Part shown: piece after piece, positions 8,794 through 17,052 of the stretch
Layout: every line of letters begins with the position of its first letter
Numbering within the stretch: the first letter of the stretch is position 1
Source of the DNA: Thalassospira sp. ER-Se-21-Dark
GTDB taxonomy: Bacteria; Pseudomonadota; Alphaproteobacteria; Rhodospirillales; Thalassospiraceae
DNA: 64,000 nucleotides
Assembly: GCF_017922435.1 (NCBI RefSeq)
Contig: NZ_VDEZ01000002.1
Span: 744,001 to 808,000 of the forward strand
Reading direction: 5' to 3'
Position numbers and translations under genes: made by a program
The notes under the pieces: model-generated
Databases searched by the model: none
The model's input: the letters and a program-made list of their open reading frames with translations, nothing else
What the model was told of the DNA's origin: nothing

Positions 8794-10007
8794 AGCACGC
8801 CCTCCTTGGCAAAGTTATCGATTTCATCATTGGAAAAGCCCAGCGACGACAGGATGTCCTGATTGTCTTGTCCAAGTTCCGGCGGCGGTGCACTTACCGA
8901 CGGTGCATCACCATCCATTTTGATTCCGGTCCGAAGGATACGGATATCCCGATCGGCACCCGGCACATTTTCAAACGCCGCCAGCATCCCGCGATCAGCA
9001 ATCTGTGGCAGCGAAAGCGCCTGTGGCACGGTCAGGACAGCACCGGCCGGAACGCCAACGGCGTTAAGTTTTTCGACCCAGTAATCGGTTTCTTGTGTCA
9101 CCAGCACGTCTTCAAGCAGGTTGGTCAAAGCCGATCTGTTTTCGAGCCGTTCCTTGCGCGATACAAACCGCCGATCCTTGATCAGCGCCTCAATGCCAAG
9201 AACACCGCACAGGGCCTCGAATTGTTCCTGCTTGTTTGCGGCAATGTTGATCTGGCCATCGGACGTGGTAAAGGCGCCAGATGGTGAAGACGTGAAGTTG
9301 TCATTGCCATTGGCGGTCGGCTCCTTGCCGGCAATTAGATAGTTCGAGACCACCCAACCCATCGTGGCAATCACCGATTCCAGCATCGAAATATCAATGA
9401 AACTGCCCTTGGCATCCTTGTTGCCCATGGCCCGCCCCGCCAACGCTGAACTGATCGCAAAGGCCGCAGTCATGCCGCCAATGGTATCGGCCATCGGATA
9501 CCCGACGCGATAGGTCCCTTTATCCTCCTCGCCGGTGATGGTCATGATGCCCGACAGGCCCTGAACAATCTGGTCATAGGCGGGAAGTTTCTTCATCGGG
9601 CCACTCTGGCCAAAGCCGGAAATCGCGCAATAAACAAGCCCCGGATTAACCTTTGAAAGCACATCATAGCCAAGCTCGAGACGATCCATCACGCCCGGAC
9701 GGAAGTTCTCGACCAGAACATCGGCCTTGGCCACGAGCTTTTTCAGGATTTCTTTCCCGCGCGGATCCTTAAGGTTCAGCGTGATCGAACGTTTACCGGC
9801 GTTTTGTGCCATGAATGAAACGCCCATCAGCTTTTCATTGAGCTCCATGTCGGCACCAAGCTGGCGGGCAAGATCACCACGCCCCGGCGCTTCGACCTTG
9901 ATGACATCCGCCCCCATATGGGCCAGCTGGTGACAGCAAAACGGCCCGGCCAACACATTTGTCAGGTCAAGAACCGTTATTCCGGAAAGAGATTTTGGTC
10001 CGCTCAT
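8790..10007 (-). CDS. Class III CoA-transferase (CaiB/BaiF family)
   Basis: A 405-residue family III CoA-transferase, close to the usual 400-430. Signature segments are VLDLTNVLAGPFCCHQLAHM, GADVIKVEAPGRGDLAR, QNAGKRSITLNLKDPRG and VENFRPGVMDRLEL. Asp174 (PMADTIGGM) is the predicted catalytic aspartate forming the acyl anhydride. It should move CoA from a donor such as succinyl- or acetyl-CoA to a carboxylic acid. It is the first gene of a two-gene operon with the citryl-CoA-lyase-like enzyme and diverges from an IclR regulator. In context the acceptor is probably an acid imported by TctABC; this is inference. Confidence 0.88.
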   Translation of the reverse strand: MSGPKSLSGITVLDLTNVLAGPFCCHQLAHMGADVIKVEAPGRGDLARQLGADMELNEKLMGVSFMAQNAGKRSITLNLKDPRGKEILKKLVAKADVLVENFRPGVMDRLELGYDVLSKVNPGLVYCAISGFGQSGPMKKLPAYDQIVQGLSGIMTITGEEDKGTYRVGYPMADTIGGMTAAFAISSALAGRAMGNKDAKGSFIDISMLESVIATMGWVVSNYLIAGKEPTANGNDNFTSSPSGAFTTSDGQINIAANKQEQFEALCGVLGIEALIKDRRFVSRKERLENRSALTNLLEDVLVTQETDYWVEKLNAVGVPAGAVLTVPQALSLPQIADRGMLAAFENVPGADRDIRILRTGIKMDGDAPSVSAPPPELGQDNQDILSSLGFSNDEIDNFAKEGVL

Positions 10008-10032
10008 GGATATTTCCTAAATTCTGTCTGGT

Positions 10033-10057
10033 AGAATTATATTCTATTATATAGAAT
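10033..10057. promoter_or_regulatory. Overlapping palindromic operators, probable IclR sites
   Basis: Two overlapping inverted repeats share one half-site: AGAAT-TAT-ATTCT (10033-10045) and ATTCTAT-TAT-ATAGAAT (10041-10057). A further ATTCT lies at 10021-10025. They sit between the CoA-transferase gene (minus, start 10007) and the iclR-type gene (plus, start 10127), which is where an IclR autoregulator binds. AT-rich 13-17 base palindromes are typical for this family. Binding itself is inferred. Confidence 0.65.
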
Positions 10058-10126
10058 TTTGGACCTAGGGAAAATGATGTTCGCCCAGCCATGGCAGCAC
10101 CCCAGAGAACCGGAGCAGGTAAATCC

Positions 10127-10807
10127 ATGTCAGAACAAAACGTTACAGCGGTTGAGCGCGCCTTGGGAATTCTTGATGCCTTCACCGATCAGGACCATGA
10201 CCTGTCACTCAAGGACCTGTCCGAGCGTACCGGAATGTATAAAAGCACCATCTCGAGACTGGCGGGAACGTTGGAGTCTTGTGGTTTTTTGATGATTTCC
10301 GGTCGTGGCCGCTATCGCCTTGGCCCGGCACTTTGGCGTCTTGGCTCCATTTACCGGCGATCATACGGCATGGACGATATCGTCCGCCCACACCTTTCGA
10401 TCCTTGTTTCGGAAAGCGGTGAAACCGCGTCTTTCTATGTCCCCGAAGGTCCTAATCGCCTGTGCTTGTTTCGCGAAAACTCCTCCAGCAGCCTGCGACA
10501 TCATCTTGAAGAAGGCGCTATTCTTCCTTGTGAATTCGGGGCTGCTGGCCACGTCATCCGCGCATGGGGTGATGGCGTCGATGACCGTTCGTTACAGGTC
10601 CTCGAGGACAGGTTTGCCCTGAGCGAAGGTGAACGCGATCCGGACGTTTCGGCGATTGCCGTTCCGGTACTGGATCGGCAGAACCACCTGCTTGGCGCAC
10701 TTGCCCTTTCTGGTCCGATCAGTCGGTTCACCCCGGAAAAGCGACTTAAATGCCTGGCTTCGCTGCAATCACGTGCTGCGGATTGCGGTAAACGCATGTC
10801 TTCATGA
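10127..10807 (+). CDS. IclR-family transcriptional regulator
   Basis: A 226-residue regulator. The N-terminal winged HTH (about 5-60) reads VERALGILDAFTD, LSLKDLSERTGMYKSTISRL; the C-terminal IclR effector domain shows RPHLSILVSESGETASFYV and AGHVIRAWGD. The frame opens at 10091, but only the ATG at 10127 has purine-rich GGAG/AGG upstream, so I use it. It is divergent from the CoA-transferase/lyase operon with paired palindromes between, and 317 bases upstream of tctC. It probably responds to a carboxylate or its CoA ester and controls both operons. The effector is unknown. Confidence 0.87.
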   Translation: MSEQNVTAVERALGILDAFTDQDHDLSLKDLSERTGMYKSTISRLAGTLESCGFLMISGRGRYRLGPALWRLGSIYRRSYGMDDIVRPHLSILVSESGETASFYVPEGPNRLCLFRENSSSSLRHHLEEGAILPCEFGAAGHVIRAWGDGVDDRSLQVLEDRFALSEGERDPDVSAIAVPVLDRQNHLLGALALSGPISRFTPEKRLKCLASLQSRAADCGKRMSS

Positions 10808-11124
10808 TCACAAACGGCCGCCCATCTTTGCCGTTAACGCATAAATCATGTGAAGTTTTTTCACCCATTTTTTGCCAATGACAGGTTGGTGACAGGTTTG
10901 GCTGTTACCGTCCCGCCACTGCCGATCCGTGAGTCATAAATTGGCCCCGGAACAAACAAGAAGAAAATTCGGCAAGGGAGGTCAGGTCAATTTCCGGGGT
11001 CAGGTGGGCATTCATGCCTCTGAAAGCGGTGTTCGGACTCCCCTTGCTGGTGCTTTGTTCCATTGATCGGCTTGCCACTATTCGGGTGGCTGGGAAATTG
11101 CTTTAGTGTCTGGAGGAGACCCTG
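10808..11124. other. 317-base leader region upstream of tctC
   Basis: No protein over 31 codons is supported here. The sequence GGTCAGGT occurs twice (near 10980 and 11000). A weak short reading frame lies at 11014-11106 (30 residues, MPLKAVFGLPLLVLCSIDRL at its start) ending 18 bases before tctC; its ribosome site is poor, so it may be a leader peptide or chance. A strong TGGAGGAG (about 11107-11114) serves tctC. A promoter must lie here, but I could not assign a convincing -35/-10 or sigma-54 pair. Confidence 0.4.
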
Positions 11125-12123
11125 ATGAACAAACTGTCGATGTTCTCGCGTCGCGGATTTATCGCAGCAGCCACGGCTGTTGCTGTTTCGACTGCTGCAT
11201 TTGGTGCAATGGATGCCAAAGCTGCAGAAATCGACGAAATTCACTTCGTCATTCCGGGCGGCGCAGGCGGCGGCTGGGATGGCACGGCACGTGGTACCGG
11301 TGAAGCCCTGACCAAATCGGGTCTTGTTGGCACCGCGTCCTACGAAAACATGTCTGGCGGCGGCGGCGGTAAGGCGATTGCCTACATGATCGAAGCTGCT
11401 GATCGTCTTGACAACACCCTGATGGTCAACTCCACCCCGATCATCGTGCGTTCGCTGACCGGTGTCTTCCCGCAGTCGTTCCGCGACCTGACCCCGATCG
11501 CAGCCGTTGTTGCTGAATATGCAGCATTCGCTGTTCCGGCCGACAGCCCGTATCAGTCCTTCACCGACGTTGTTGACGCGGTCAAAGCTGATCCGTCTTC
11601 GGTCAAGTTCGGTGGCGGTTCGGTCCGTGGCGGTATGGACCACATCGTTGCAGCCTATGCTGTTCAGCAGGGCGGCGGCGATGCCAAACAGGTAAAATAC
11701 ATTCCGTATGACGCAGGTGGCAAAGCAATCGCTGGCCTTCTGTCGGGTGAAACCGAAGTTCTATCGACCGGTCTGGGTGAACTGCTTGAACTTGCCAAGG
11801 CAGGTCAGGTTCGCATTCTGGCTGTAACCTCGAAAGAACGCGTTGAAGCTGCTCCGGACGTTCCGTCGCTTGGTGAACTCGGCATTGATGCTGAATTCGT
11901 CAACTGGCGCGGTTACTTTGGTTCGCCGTCTCTGTCAGCTGAAAAAGCGGATGCCTACGCTGCGATCCTCAAGGACGTTCAGGCAACCCCAGAATGGGAA
12001 ACCGTTCGTACCCGCAATGGCTGGGAAAAAATCTACAAGCCGCGTGCTGAGTTTTCTGCCTTCATGGAACAGCAGGAAAAGGTCGTTGGCGACCTGATGC
12101 GCGACCTTGGCTTCCTGAAATAA
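11125..12123 (+). CDS. tctC: Tripartite tricarboxylate transporter substrate-binding protein TctC
   Basis: A 332-residue periplasmic receptor of the TTT (TctABC) family. The N-terminus has a twin-arginine motif (SRRGFI, residues 8-13) and a hydrophobic stretch ending in AKAA, so Tat export is possible. Core motifs are IPGGAGGGWDGTARG, which forms part of the carboxylate pocket in this family, and VKYIPYDAGGKAIAGLLSG. Length fits the usual 320-335. It delivers its ligand to TctA/TctB encoded directly downstream (44-base gap). Ligands in the family include citrate, tricarballylate, citraconate and nicotinate; the specific one is undetermined. Confidence 0.92.
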   Translation: MNKLSMFSRRGFIAAATAVAVSTAAFGAMDAKAAEIDEIHFVIPGGAGGGWDGTARGTGEALTKSGLVGTASYENMSGGGGGKAIAYMIEAADRLDNTLMVNSTPIIVRSLTGVFPQSFRDLTPIAAVVAEYAAFAVPADSPYQSFTDVVDAVKADPSSVKFGGGSVRGGMDHIVAAYAVQQGGGDAKQVKYIPYDAGGKAIAGLLSGETEVLSTGLGELLELAKAGQVRILAVTSKERVEAAPDVPSLGELGIDAEFVNWRGYFGSPSLSAEKADAYAAILKDVQATPEWETVRTRNGWEKIYKPRAEFSAFMEQQEKVVGDLMRDLGFLK

Positions 12124-12167
12124 GCCGTTAATACACAAGTAAAAAGACCTCCGAAGGAAACCACGCC

Positions 12168-12656
12168 ATGTCCATCAATCGCGACAAATTCGGCGCGCTG
12201 CTATTTCTTTGCCTTGCGCTGATATATGGCTTCTATGTCGATGACATCCCGCTGCTGTTTGGCGACGAGGATGCCCCGTTCAATGCCAGAACCCTCCCTA
12301 ACGCCCTTGCATGGTTGCTTGGTGTGGTTTCCTTCATCCAACTGGTGCTGCCGACCAACAAAGAGGCCGGCAGCCTCGAACACGCTTTCCGCGGTCTTAA
12401 GTGGAAACGCGTTGTTATCCTGGCGGCACTGATGGTGTTTTATGGCCTGACCATCCGCCAGCTGGGCTTCCCGATTTCAACATCGCTCTTCCTGATGGGC
12501 GGTTTCTATACGCTTGGCGAACGGCGTCCGTTGGTTCTGATCCTGACGGCTGTCGGTGTCACGCTTGCTTTCTGGGGCTTGCTCTATGCCATGGGCATCT
12601 ACCTGACCCCGGGCGATTTCTTCTATTATCTCGGTTGGATGTCAAACGATGCTTGA
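12168..12656 (+). CDS. tctB: Tripartite tricarboxylate transporter small membrane subunit TctB
   Basis: A 162-residue inner-membrane protein with four predicted helices, near residues 8-26, 42-60, 82-105 and 119-150, as in the DUF1468/TctB family. Typical segments are LPNALAWLLGVVSFIQLVLP and LGFPISTSLFLMGGFYTLGERR. It partners with the large subunit TctA, whose start overlaps the end of this gene by 8 bases, showing translational coupling. TctB proteins are poorly conserved, so the call rests on topology plus position between tctC and tctA. Confidence 0.88.
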   Translation: MSINRDKFGALLFLCLALIYGFYVDDIPLLFGDEDAPFNARTLPNALAWLLGVVSFIQLVLPTNKEAGSLEHAFRGLKWKRVVILAALMVFYGLTIRQLGFPISTSLFLMGGFYTLGERRPLVLILTAVGVTLAFWGLLYAMGIYLTPGDFFYYLGWMSNDA

Positions 12657-14187
12657 GGGAATTTTCTCCGGTCTTTCGACCGCTGTCATGCCGATCAACC
12701 TGTTGATGGTTGCGGTCGGCTGTTTCGCAGGCACCTTTATCGGGATGCTTCCCGGTCTTGGCCCAATCACTGCCATTGCCCTGATGATCCCGATCACCTA
12801 CGGGTTTGATCCGTCCACCGGCCTTATCCTGATGGCGGGCGTGTATTACGGGGCAATCTTTGGCGGCTCGACCTCTTCTATTCTGATCAATGCGCCCGGT
12901 GTTGCCGGAACAGTTGCGACCGCCTTTGACGGTTACCCGATGGCCCAAAAGGGCCAAGCTGGCAAGGCACTGGCCATTGCAGCCTACTCGTCTTTCTCTG
13001 GTGGTACGATTGCTGCGATCTTCCTGCTGGTGGCCGCTCCGGCACTGGCATCAGTTTCGCTTTCGTTCCAGTCGGGTGACTATTTCGCACTGATGGTGCT
13101 TGGCCTGACGGCTGTGTCTGCCTTTGCCGGCAAGGGACAGGTTCTTAAGGCGATTACCATGACCCTGTTCGGGATCATGCTTTCGACCATCGGCACCGAC
13201 CCGGCGGCTGGGGTTGCCCGCTTTACCTTTGGCAGCATGGATCTTGTCGATGGCATCAGCTTCCTTTTGTTGGCCATGTCGACCTTTGCCCTTTCAGAGG
13301 CCCTGCTGTCGATCCTGCGTCCGACCAAGGACACGCGTTCCGAGGAAGAAAAGGCGCTTAAAAGCCTGGGCTCGATGAAGCTGTCGAAGGAAGAAGTCAA
13401 GATCATGATCCCGGTCATTGGCCGTTCGTCGGTTCTTGGTTTCTTTACCGGCGTTCTGCCGGGTGCCGGTGCAACGATTGCATCCTTCCTTGCATACGGC
13501 ATGGAACGCAATATTGCCTCGGCGAAGGAAAAGCTCGGCTTTGGCAAGGGCTCCATCCGTGGTCTGGCGGCACCGGAAACCGCAAACAACGCTGCGTGTT
13601 CCGGTTCCTTCGTACCGCTTCTGACCCTTGGTATTCCGGGTTCGGGCACCACGGCTGTGATGATGGGCGCGCTGATTTCCTATGGCGTTCAGCCAGGTCC
13701 GCGTCTGTTTGTTGAACAGCCGGACGTGTTCTGGTCGGTGATCATTTCGATGTATATCGGCAATATCGTCCTGCTGGTTCTGAACCTGCCACTCATCCCG
13801 TATATCTCGCGTCTTTTGGCCCTGCCCCAGCAGCTTCTTGTTCCGTTCGTTCTGTTCTTCTCGCTGGTTGGTGTCTATCTGGTGACCTTTAACACCATGG
13901 ACATCCACATGATGGTGATTGCAGCTGCAATTGCGATCGGCCTGCGTCTTTTGAACTATCCGATGGCACCGATGTTGCTCGGCTTCATTCTTGGCAAGAT
14001 GATGGAGGAAAACCTCCGTCGTGCACTGGCCATTAGTGACGGTTCAATTTCATTCCTTTGGGAACGCCCGATCACGCTTGTGATCCTGTTGATCAGCATT
14101 CTGTTCCTTGCAGCCCCGTTGATCGGCAATCTGCGCAGCTGGTTGGCAAACCGCAAATCAGCGCTTCCCAATGATGGTGAACTCTAA
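12649..14187 (+). CDS. tctA: Tripartite tricarboxylate transporter large permease TctA
   Basis: A 512-residue permease with about 12 transmembrane helices, standard for TctA (about 500). The conserved glycine-rich loops are present as a repeated pair: MLPGLGPITAIALMIPITYG near residues 33-53 and VLPGAGATIASFLAYGMER near 268-287, with LGIPGSGTTAVMMGALISYG further on. It couples ion flux to uptake of the carboxylate delivered by TctC. Its 3' end is 34 bases from a chemoreceptor gene on the same strand, suggesting one transcript for uptake and taxis. Confidence 0.93.
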   Translation: MLEGIFSGLSTAVMPINLLMVAVGCFAGTFIGMLPGLGPITAIALMIPITYGFDPSTGLILMAGVYYGAIFGGSTSSILINAPGVAGTVATAFDGYPMAQKGQAGKALAIAAYSSFSGGTIAAIFLLVAAPALASVSLSFQSGDYFALMVLGLTAVSAFAGKGQVLKAITMTLFGIMLSTIGTDPAAGVARFTFGSMDLVDGISFLLLAMSTFALSEALLSILRPTKDTRSEEEKALKSLGSMKLSKEEVKIMIPVIGRSSVLGFFTGVLPGAGATIASFLAYGMERNIASAKEKLGFGKGSIRGLAAPETANNAACSGSFVPLLTLGIPGSGTTAVMMGALISYGVQPGPRLFVEQPDVFWSVIISMYIGNIVLLVLNLPLIPYISRLLALPQQLLVPFVLFFSLVGVYLVTFNTMDIHMMVIAAAIAIGLRLLNYPMAPMLLGFILGKMMEENLRRALAISDGSISFLWERPITLVILLISILFLAAPLIGNLRSWLANRKSALPNDGEL

Positions 14188-14221
14188 GATCTGCCTCTGA
14201 GCGACATGAAGGATATTGGTA

Positions 14222-15904
14222 ATGCGGTTTCTTGATAATCTGTCGATTGGTCCCAAAACCCTTTTGGTTCCGGTCTTCCTGATGATCGTCATTGTCGCCA
14301 TGGGGATTGCCACGGTGGCAACCCTCGAAAGCGAAAAAGACACCCTTACCAGCCTTCGCGTTGAAGCCTATGAACGGCGATCCGATGCGCTAACACTCAG
14401 CAACGCCCTGAATGAGGCGCACGGATCGCTGTTTCGTATTCTGACTTGGGACTCAAACGGCATTAATGCTGCTGTTGTGCCCGATCTTCGCGAACAGGTC
14501 GCCAAACTCGAAGAAGAACTCGCCCCCCTTGCCCAGCGTCTTGCCGCTGTGGGTGGTGATGCCTTTACCGAGAACTATGCGAAATACATGGAACAGGTGA
14601 ACCAGTTCCTTGTTGAAAGCGAAATGAACATCTATGGCGCGCTGGAAGTCATTGCCCAGGCAGATGAAACCTTCCAGGCCCTTCAGGCGCCACTCAACGA
14701 TATCCTTGCCCAATCACATGAAATTGCCACCACATCGTTTGCCGATGCCTATGCGCAGGCCGAAGCCCTGCAGCGTGTCTTTGTCATCGTTGCACTGATT
14801 GTTGTCGTTGTTGCGGTTGTTGTGTCGGTCTTTGTCTCCCGGCGCATTTCACGGCCCATGACCGACCTTGCCGAATTGATCGAACAAATTTCAAATGGCG
14901 ATCTTGATGTGAGTGTTCGCGGCGGACAACGCGCTGACGAGATTGGCAAGGTCGCGCGCTCTGTCATGGTGCTGCGGGATCAGTCGAAGGAAGCAGAAGT
15001 CCTGCGTCAGGAACGCGAACGTGTGCGTGGCCTTGAAAGACAGCGCCAGCAAAACCTGATCGACGCCACCAATCATTTCCAGCGCGTCGTTCAGGAAGCC
15101 CTTTCCGGTTTTGATCAGGAATTCAGCTCGCTCAACGGATCTGCCAGCGACATGGAACAGATCGCAACCCTTGCCAGCGCACGGTCCGCCGACGCCAACC
15201 AGCATTCCGAGCAAGTTCTTCATCACATCGAAGCTGTTTCGCAGACGACCGCAAGCTTGTCCGAAGCCATTGCTGAAATCGGCCAACAGGCCCAAAACTC
15301 GGCCGAGGTTGCCGGACGTGCACGTTCCGAAAGCGAACAGTCACGCGCCCTGTTTGAACAGCTGACCAACGCCACCCAGCGGATCGGTGATATCGTCAGC
15401 CTGATCGAAGACATCGCCAACCAGACCAACCTGCTTGCCCTGAATGCCACGATTGAGGCTGCACGCGCCGGTGACGCCGGTAAGGGCTTTGCCGTTGTGG
15501 CGGGCGAAGTTAAAAACCTTGCCTCTCAGACCGCACGCGCAACCGAAGATATCGCAAGTCAGGTCGAAGAAATCCGCGGCCTTACCGATAACGTGGTCAA
15601 TGCCTTGCACGGTGTTGCCGATGTTATTGGCGAGGTTGATCAGTCAGCCGCTGCCATCGCCGCAGCTGTTGAAGAACAACAGGCCTCAACAGCCGGTATT
15701 TCTGACAGCATTCAGGATGCCAATGGTGGCATGCGAACCGTGGCCGAGGCGGTTGGTGCGCTAGATAACGAAACGGCCCGCGTACATAACGGTTCTGCAA
15801 ACGTAACGCGTGCCACCAGCACATTGAATGACGAAGCCACCAAACTGCGCAACGCTATTGATGGCTTCCTTGAACAAATCGAGAAGAACAAGGCCGAAGC
15901 ATAA
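14222..15904 (+). CDS. Methyl-accepting chemotaxis protein
   Basis: A 560-residue chemoreceptor. Helix 1 lies at about 14-34, a periplasmic helical-bundle sensor at about 35-180 and helix 2 at about 181-205 ([20 protein letters not shown]). HAMP follows, then the signalling domain with the conserved tip [20 protein letters not shown] and methylation-type helices. GAAGGA precedes the ATG at 14222; a TTG at 14216 is in frame but less likely. The gene follows tctA closely and its stop overlaps the next start (ATAATG). The context suggests attraction to the tct substrate, sensed directly or through TctC. That is inference. Confidence 0.9.
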   Translation: MRFLDNLSIGPKTLLVPVFLMIVIVAMGIATVATLESEKDTLTSLRVEAYERRSDALTLSNALNEAHGSLFRILTWDSNGINAAVVPDLREQVAKLEEELAPLAQRLAAVGGDAFTENYAKYMEQVNQFLVESEMNIYGALEVIAQADETFQALQAPLNDILAQSHEIATTSFADAYAQAEALQRVFVIVALIVVVVAVVVSVFVSRRISRPMTDLAELIEQISNGDLDVSVRGGQRADEIGKVARSVMVLRDQSKEAEVLRQERERVRGLERQRQQNLIDATNHFQRVVQEALSGFDQEFSSLNGSASDMEQIATLASARSADANQHSEQVLHHIEAVSQTTASLSEAIAEIGQQAQNSAEVAGRARSESEQSRALFEQLTNATQRIGDIVSLIEDIANQTNLLALNATIEAARAGDAGKGFAVVAGEVKNLASQTARATEDIASQVEEIRGLTDNVVNALHGVADVIGEVDQSAAAIAAAVEEQQASTAGISDSIQDANGGMRTVAEAVGALDNETARVHNGSANVTRATSTLNDEATKLRNAIDGFLEQIEKNKAEA

Positions 15905-17025
15905 TGAAGAGAACACCGGATGGTCGCCCAGGCGCCCATTGGATCAACCGACTTTCCGGTGTTTTGACACCCCAGTTTTTCAAAAAACTGTCGATTGCTT
16001 TGGGGATTGGCCTTATTGGCGGCTTGATCGCCCATTTCATCAATATGCCTCTGGCCTGGATGATGGGCCCGATGCTGGCCACCTTTATCGCCAGCCTGCT
16101 GCGCGTGCCGATGGGTGTCCCGATGCAATTTCGCTCTGGCATCCTTGGCGTTATTGGTATTTTCCTTGGCGCATCCTTTACCCCCGATACGCTTGATCAG
16201 GCCGCAAAGTGGCCGATCAGCATGATCGCGGTTCTGCTATATGTTCCGATCATCACATTCGTGATCACCTGGTTCTATTCCCGCATTGCCCGCCTGGATC
16301 CTGCCACAGCGCTGTTTTCCGCAACTCCAGGTGGCCTGACACCGATGGTCGTTCTTGGTGCCGCTGCTGGCGGCAATGAACAGGAAATCGCCCTGACGCA
16401 GGGTTTGCGTGTTTTGCTGCTGGTGATGTCCGCACCACTGATTGTTTTGATGATCACAGGCGTTGTGGCAAACGGCCATGGCGATAGCCAATCGGTTCAA
16501 ATGACACTGAACGAAGGACTTTTGACCGCCGGTTGCGCGATCATCACAGTGCTGGTCTTTCGCAAGCTGCGCATCCCGGCTGCCTACATGACCGGTGCGA
16601 TGGCGGCTAGCATGGTCTTACATGTATCGGGCATCGTCGAGGGCAACCTGCCTGATTGGTTGCTTGCCGGAAGCTTGTTGATCCTTGGCTCTGCCATCGG
16701 CAGTCGGTTCTCGGGCGTCAAAATCGCCGTCCTTGTTCGCCTTGCGGGCTATTCTGTCCTGGCAACCTTTGTTGTCCTGGCCTTTACGGGCGGGGTTGCA
16801 TGGTTCGTATCGCAATGGCTGGATCTTGATTTCATTGCCGTATTGCTGGCCTTTGCGCCGGGTGGCGTTGCCGAAATGTCATTGATTGCGCTCGCACTCA
16901 ATGTCGAACCGAGCTTTGTCGCCTTTCATCATATCGTGCGCATTTTCGAAATCGTGTTGCTGGCGCCGCTCCTTGCCAAGTGGTTTCAGCGCCACATGCA
17001 AAAGAAAGCCGCACGGCAAATTTAA
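15904..17025 (+). CDS. AbrB-family integral membrane protein
   Basis: A 373-residue membrane protein with about 10 predicted helices and an internal duplication typical of the bacterial AbrB family (often labelled ammonia monooxygenase-like). Repeated signatures are MPLAWMMGPMLATFIASLLR and, in the second half, IPAAYMTGAMAASMVLHVSG; the end of the second repeat has FAPGGVAEMSLIALALNV. Function in the family is not established, and transport or regulation has been proposed. The gene overlaps the chemoreceptor stop by 1 base, so it belongs to the tct transcript and may handle a related organic acid. Confidence 0.85.
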   Translation: MKRTPDGRPGAHWINRLSGVLTPQFFKKLSIALGIGLIGGLIAHFINMPLAWMMGPMLATFIASLLRVPMGVPMQFRSGILGVIGIFLGASFTPDTLDQAAKWPISMIAVLLYVPIITFVITWFYSRIARLDPATALFSATPGGLTPMVVLGAAAGGNEQEIALTQGLRVLLLVMSAPLIVLMITGVVANGHGDSQSVQMTLNEGLLTAGCAIITVLVFRKLRIPAAYMTGAMAASMVLHVSGIVEGNLPDWLLAGSLLILGSAIGSRFSGVKIAVLVRLAGYSVLATFVVLAFTGGVAWFVSQWLDLDFIAVLLAFAPGGVAEMSLIALALNVEPSFVAFHHIVRIFEIVLLAPLLAKWFQRHMQKKAARQI

Positions 17026-17052
17026 TCTGTTTCTGCCACTGCGTAGGTGTGA

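Noticed and set aside
10880-10910. Possible sigma-54 promoter upstream of tctC (TTGGTGACAGGTTTGGC)
   Set aside because: The GG-GC spacing is one base too long and the -12 element is poor.
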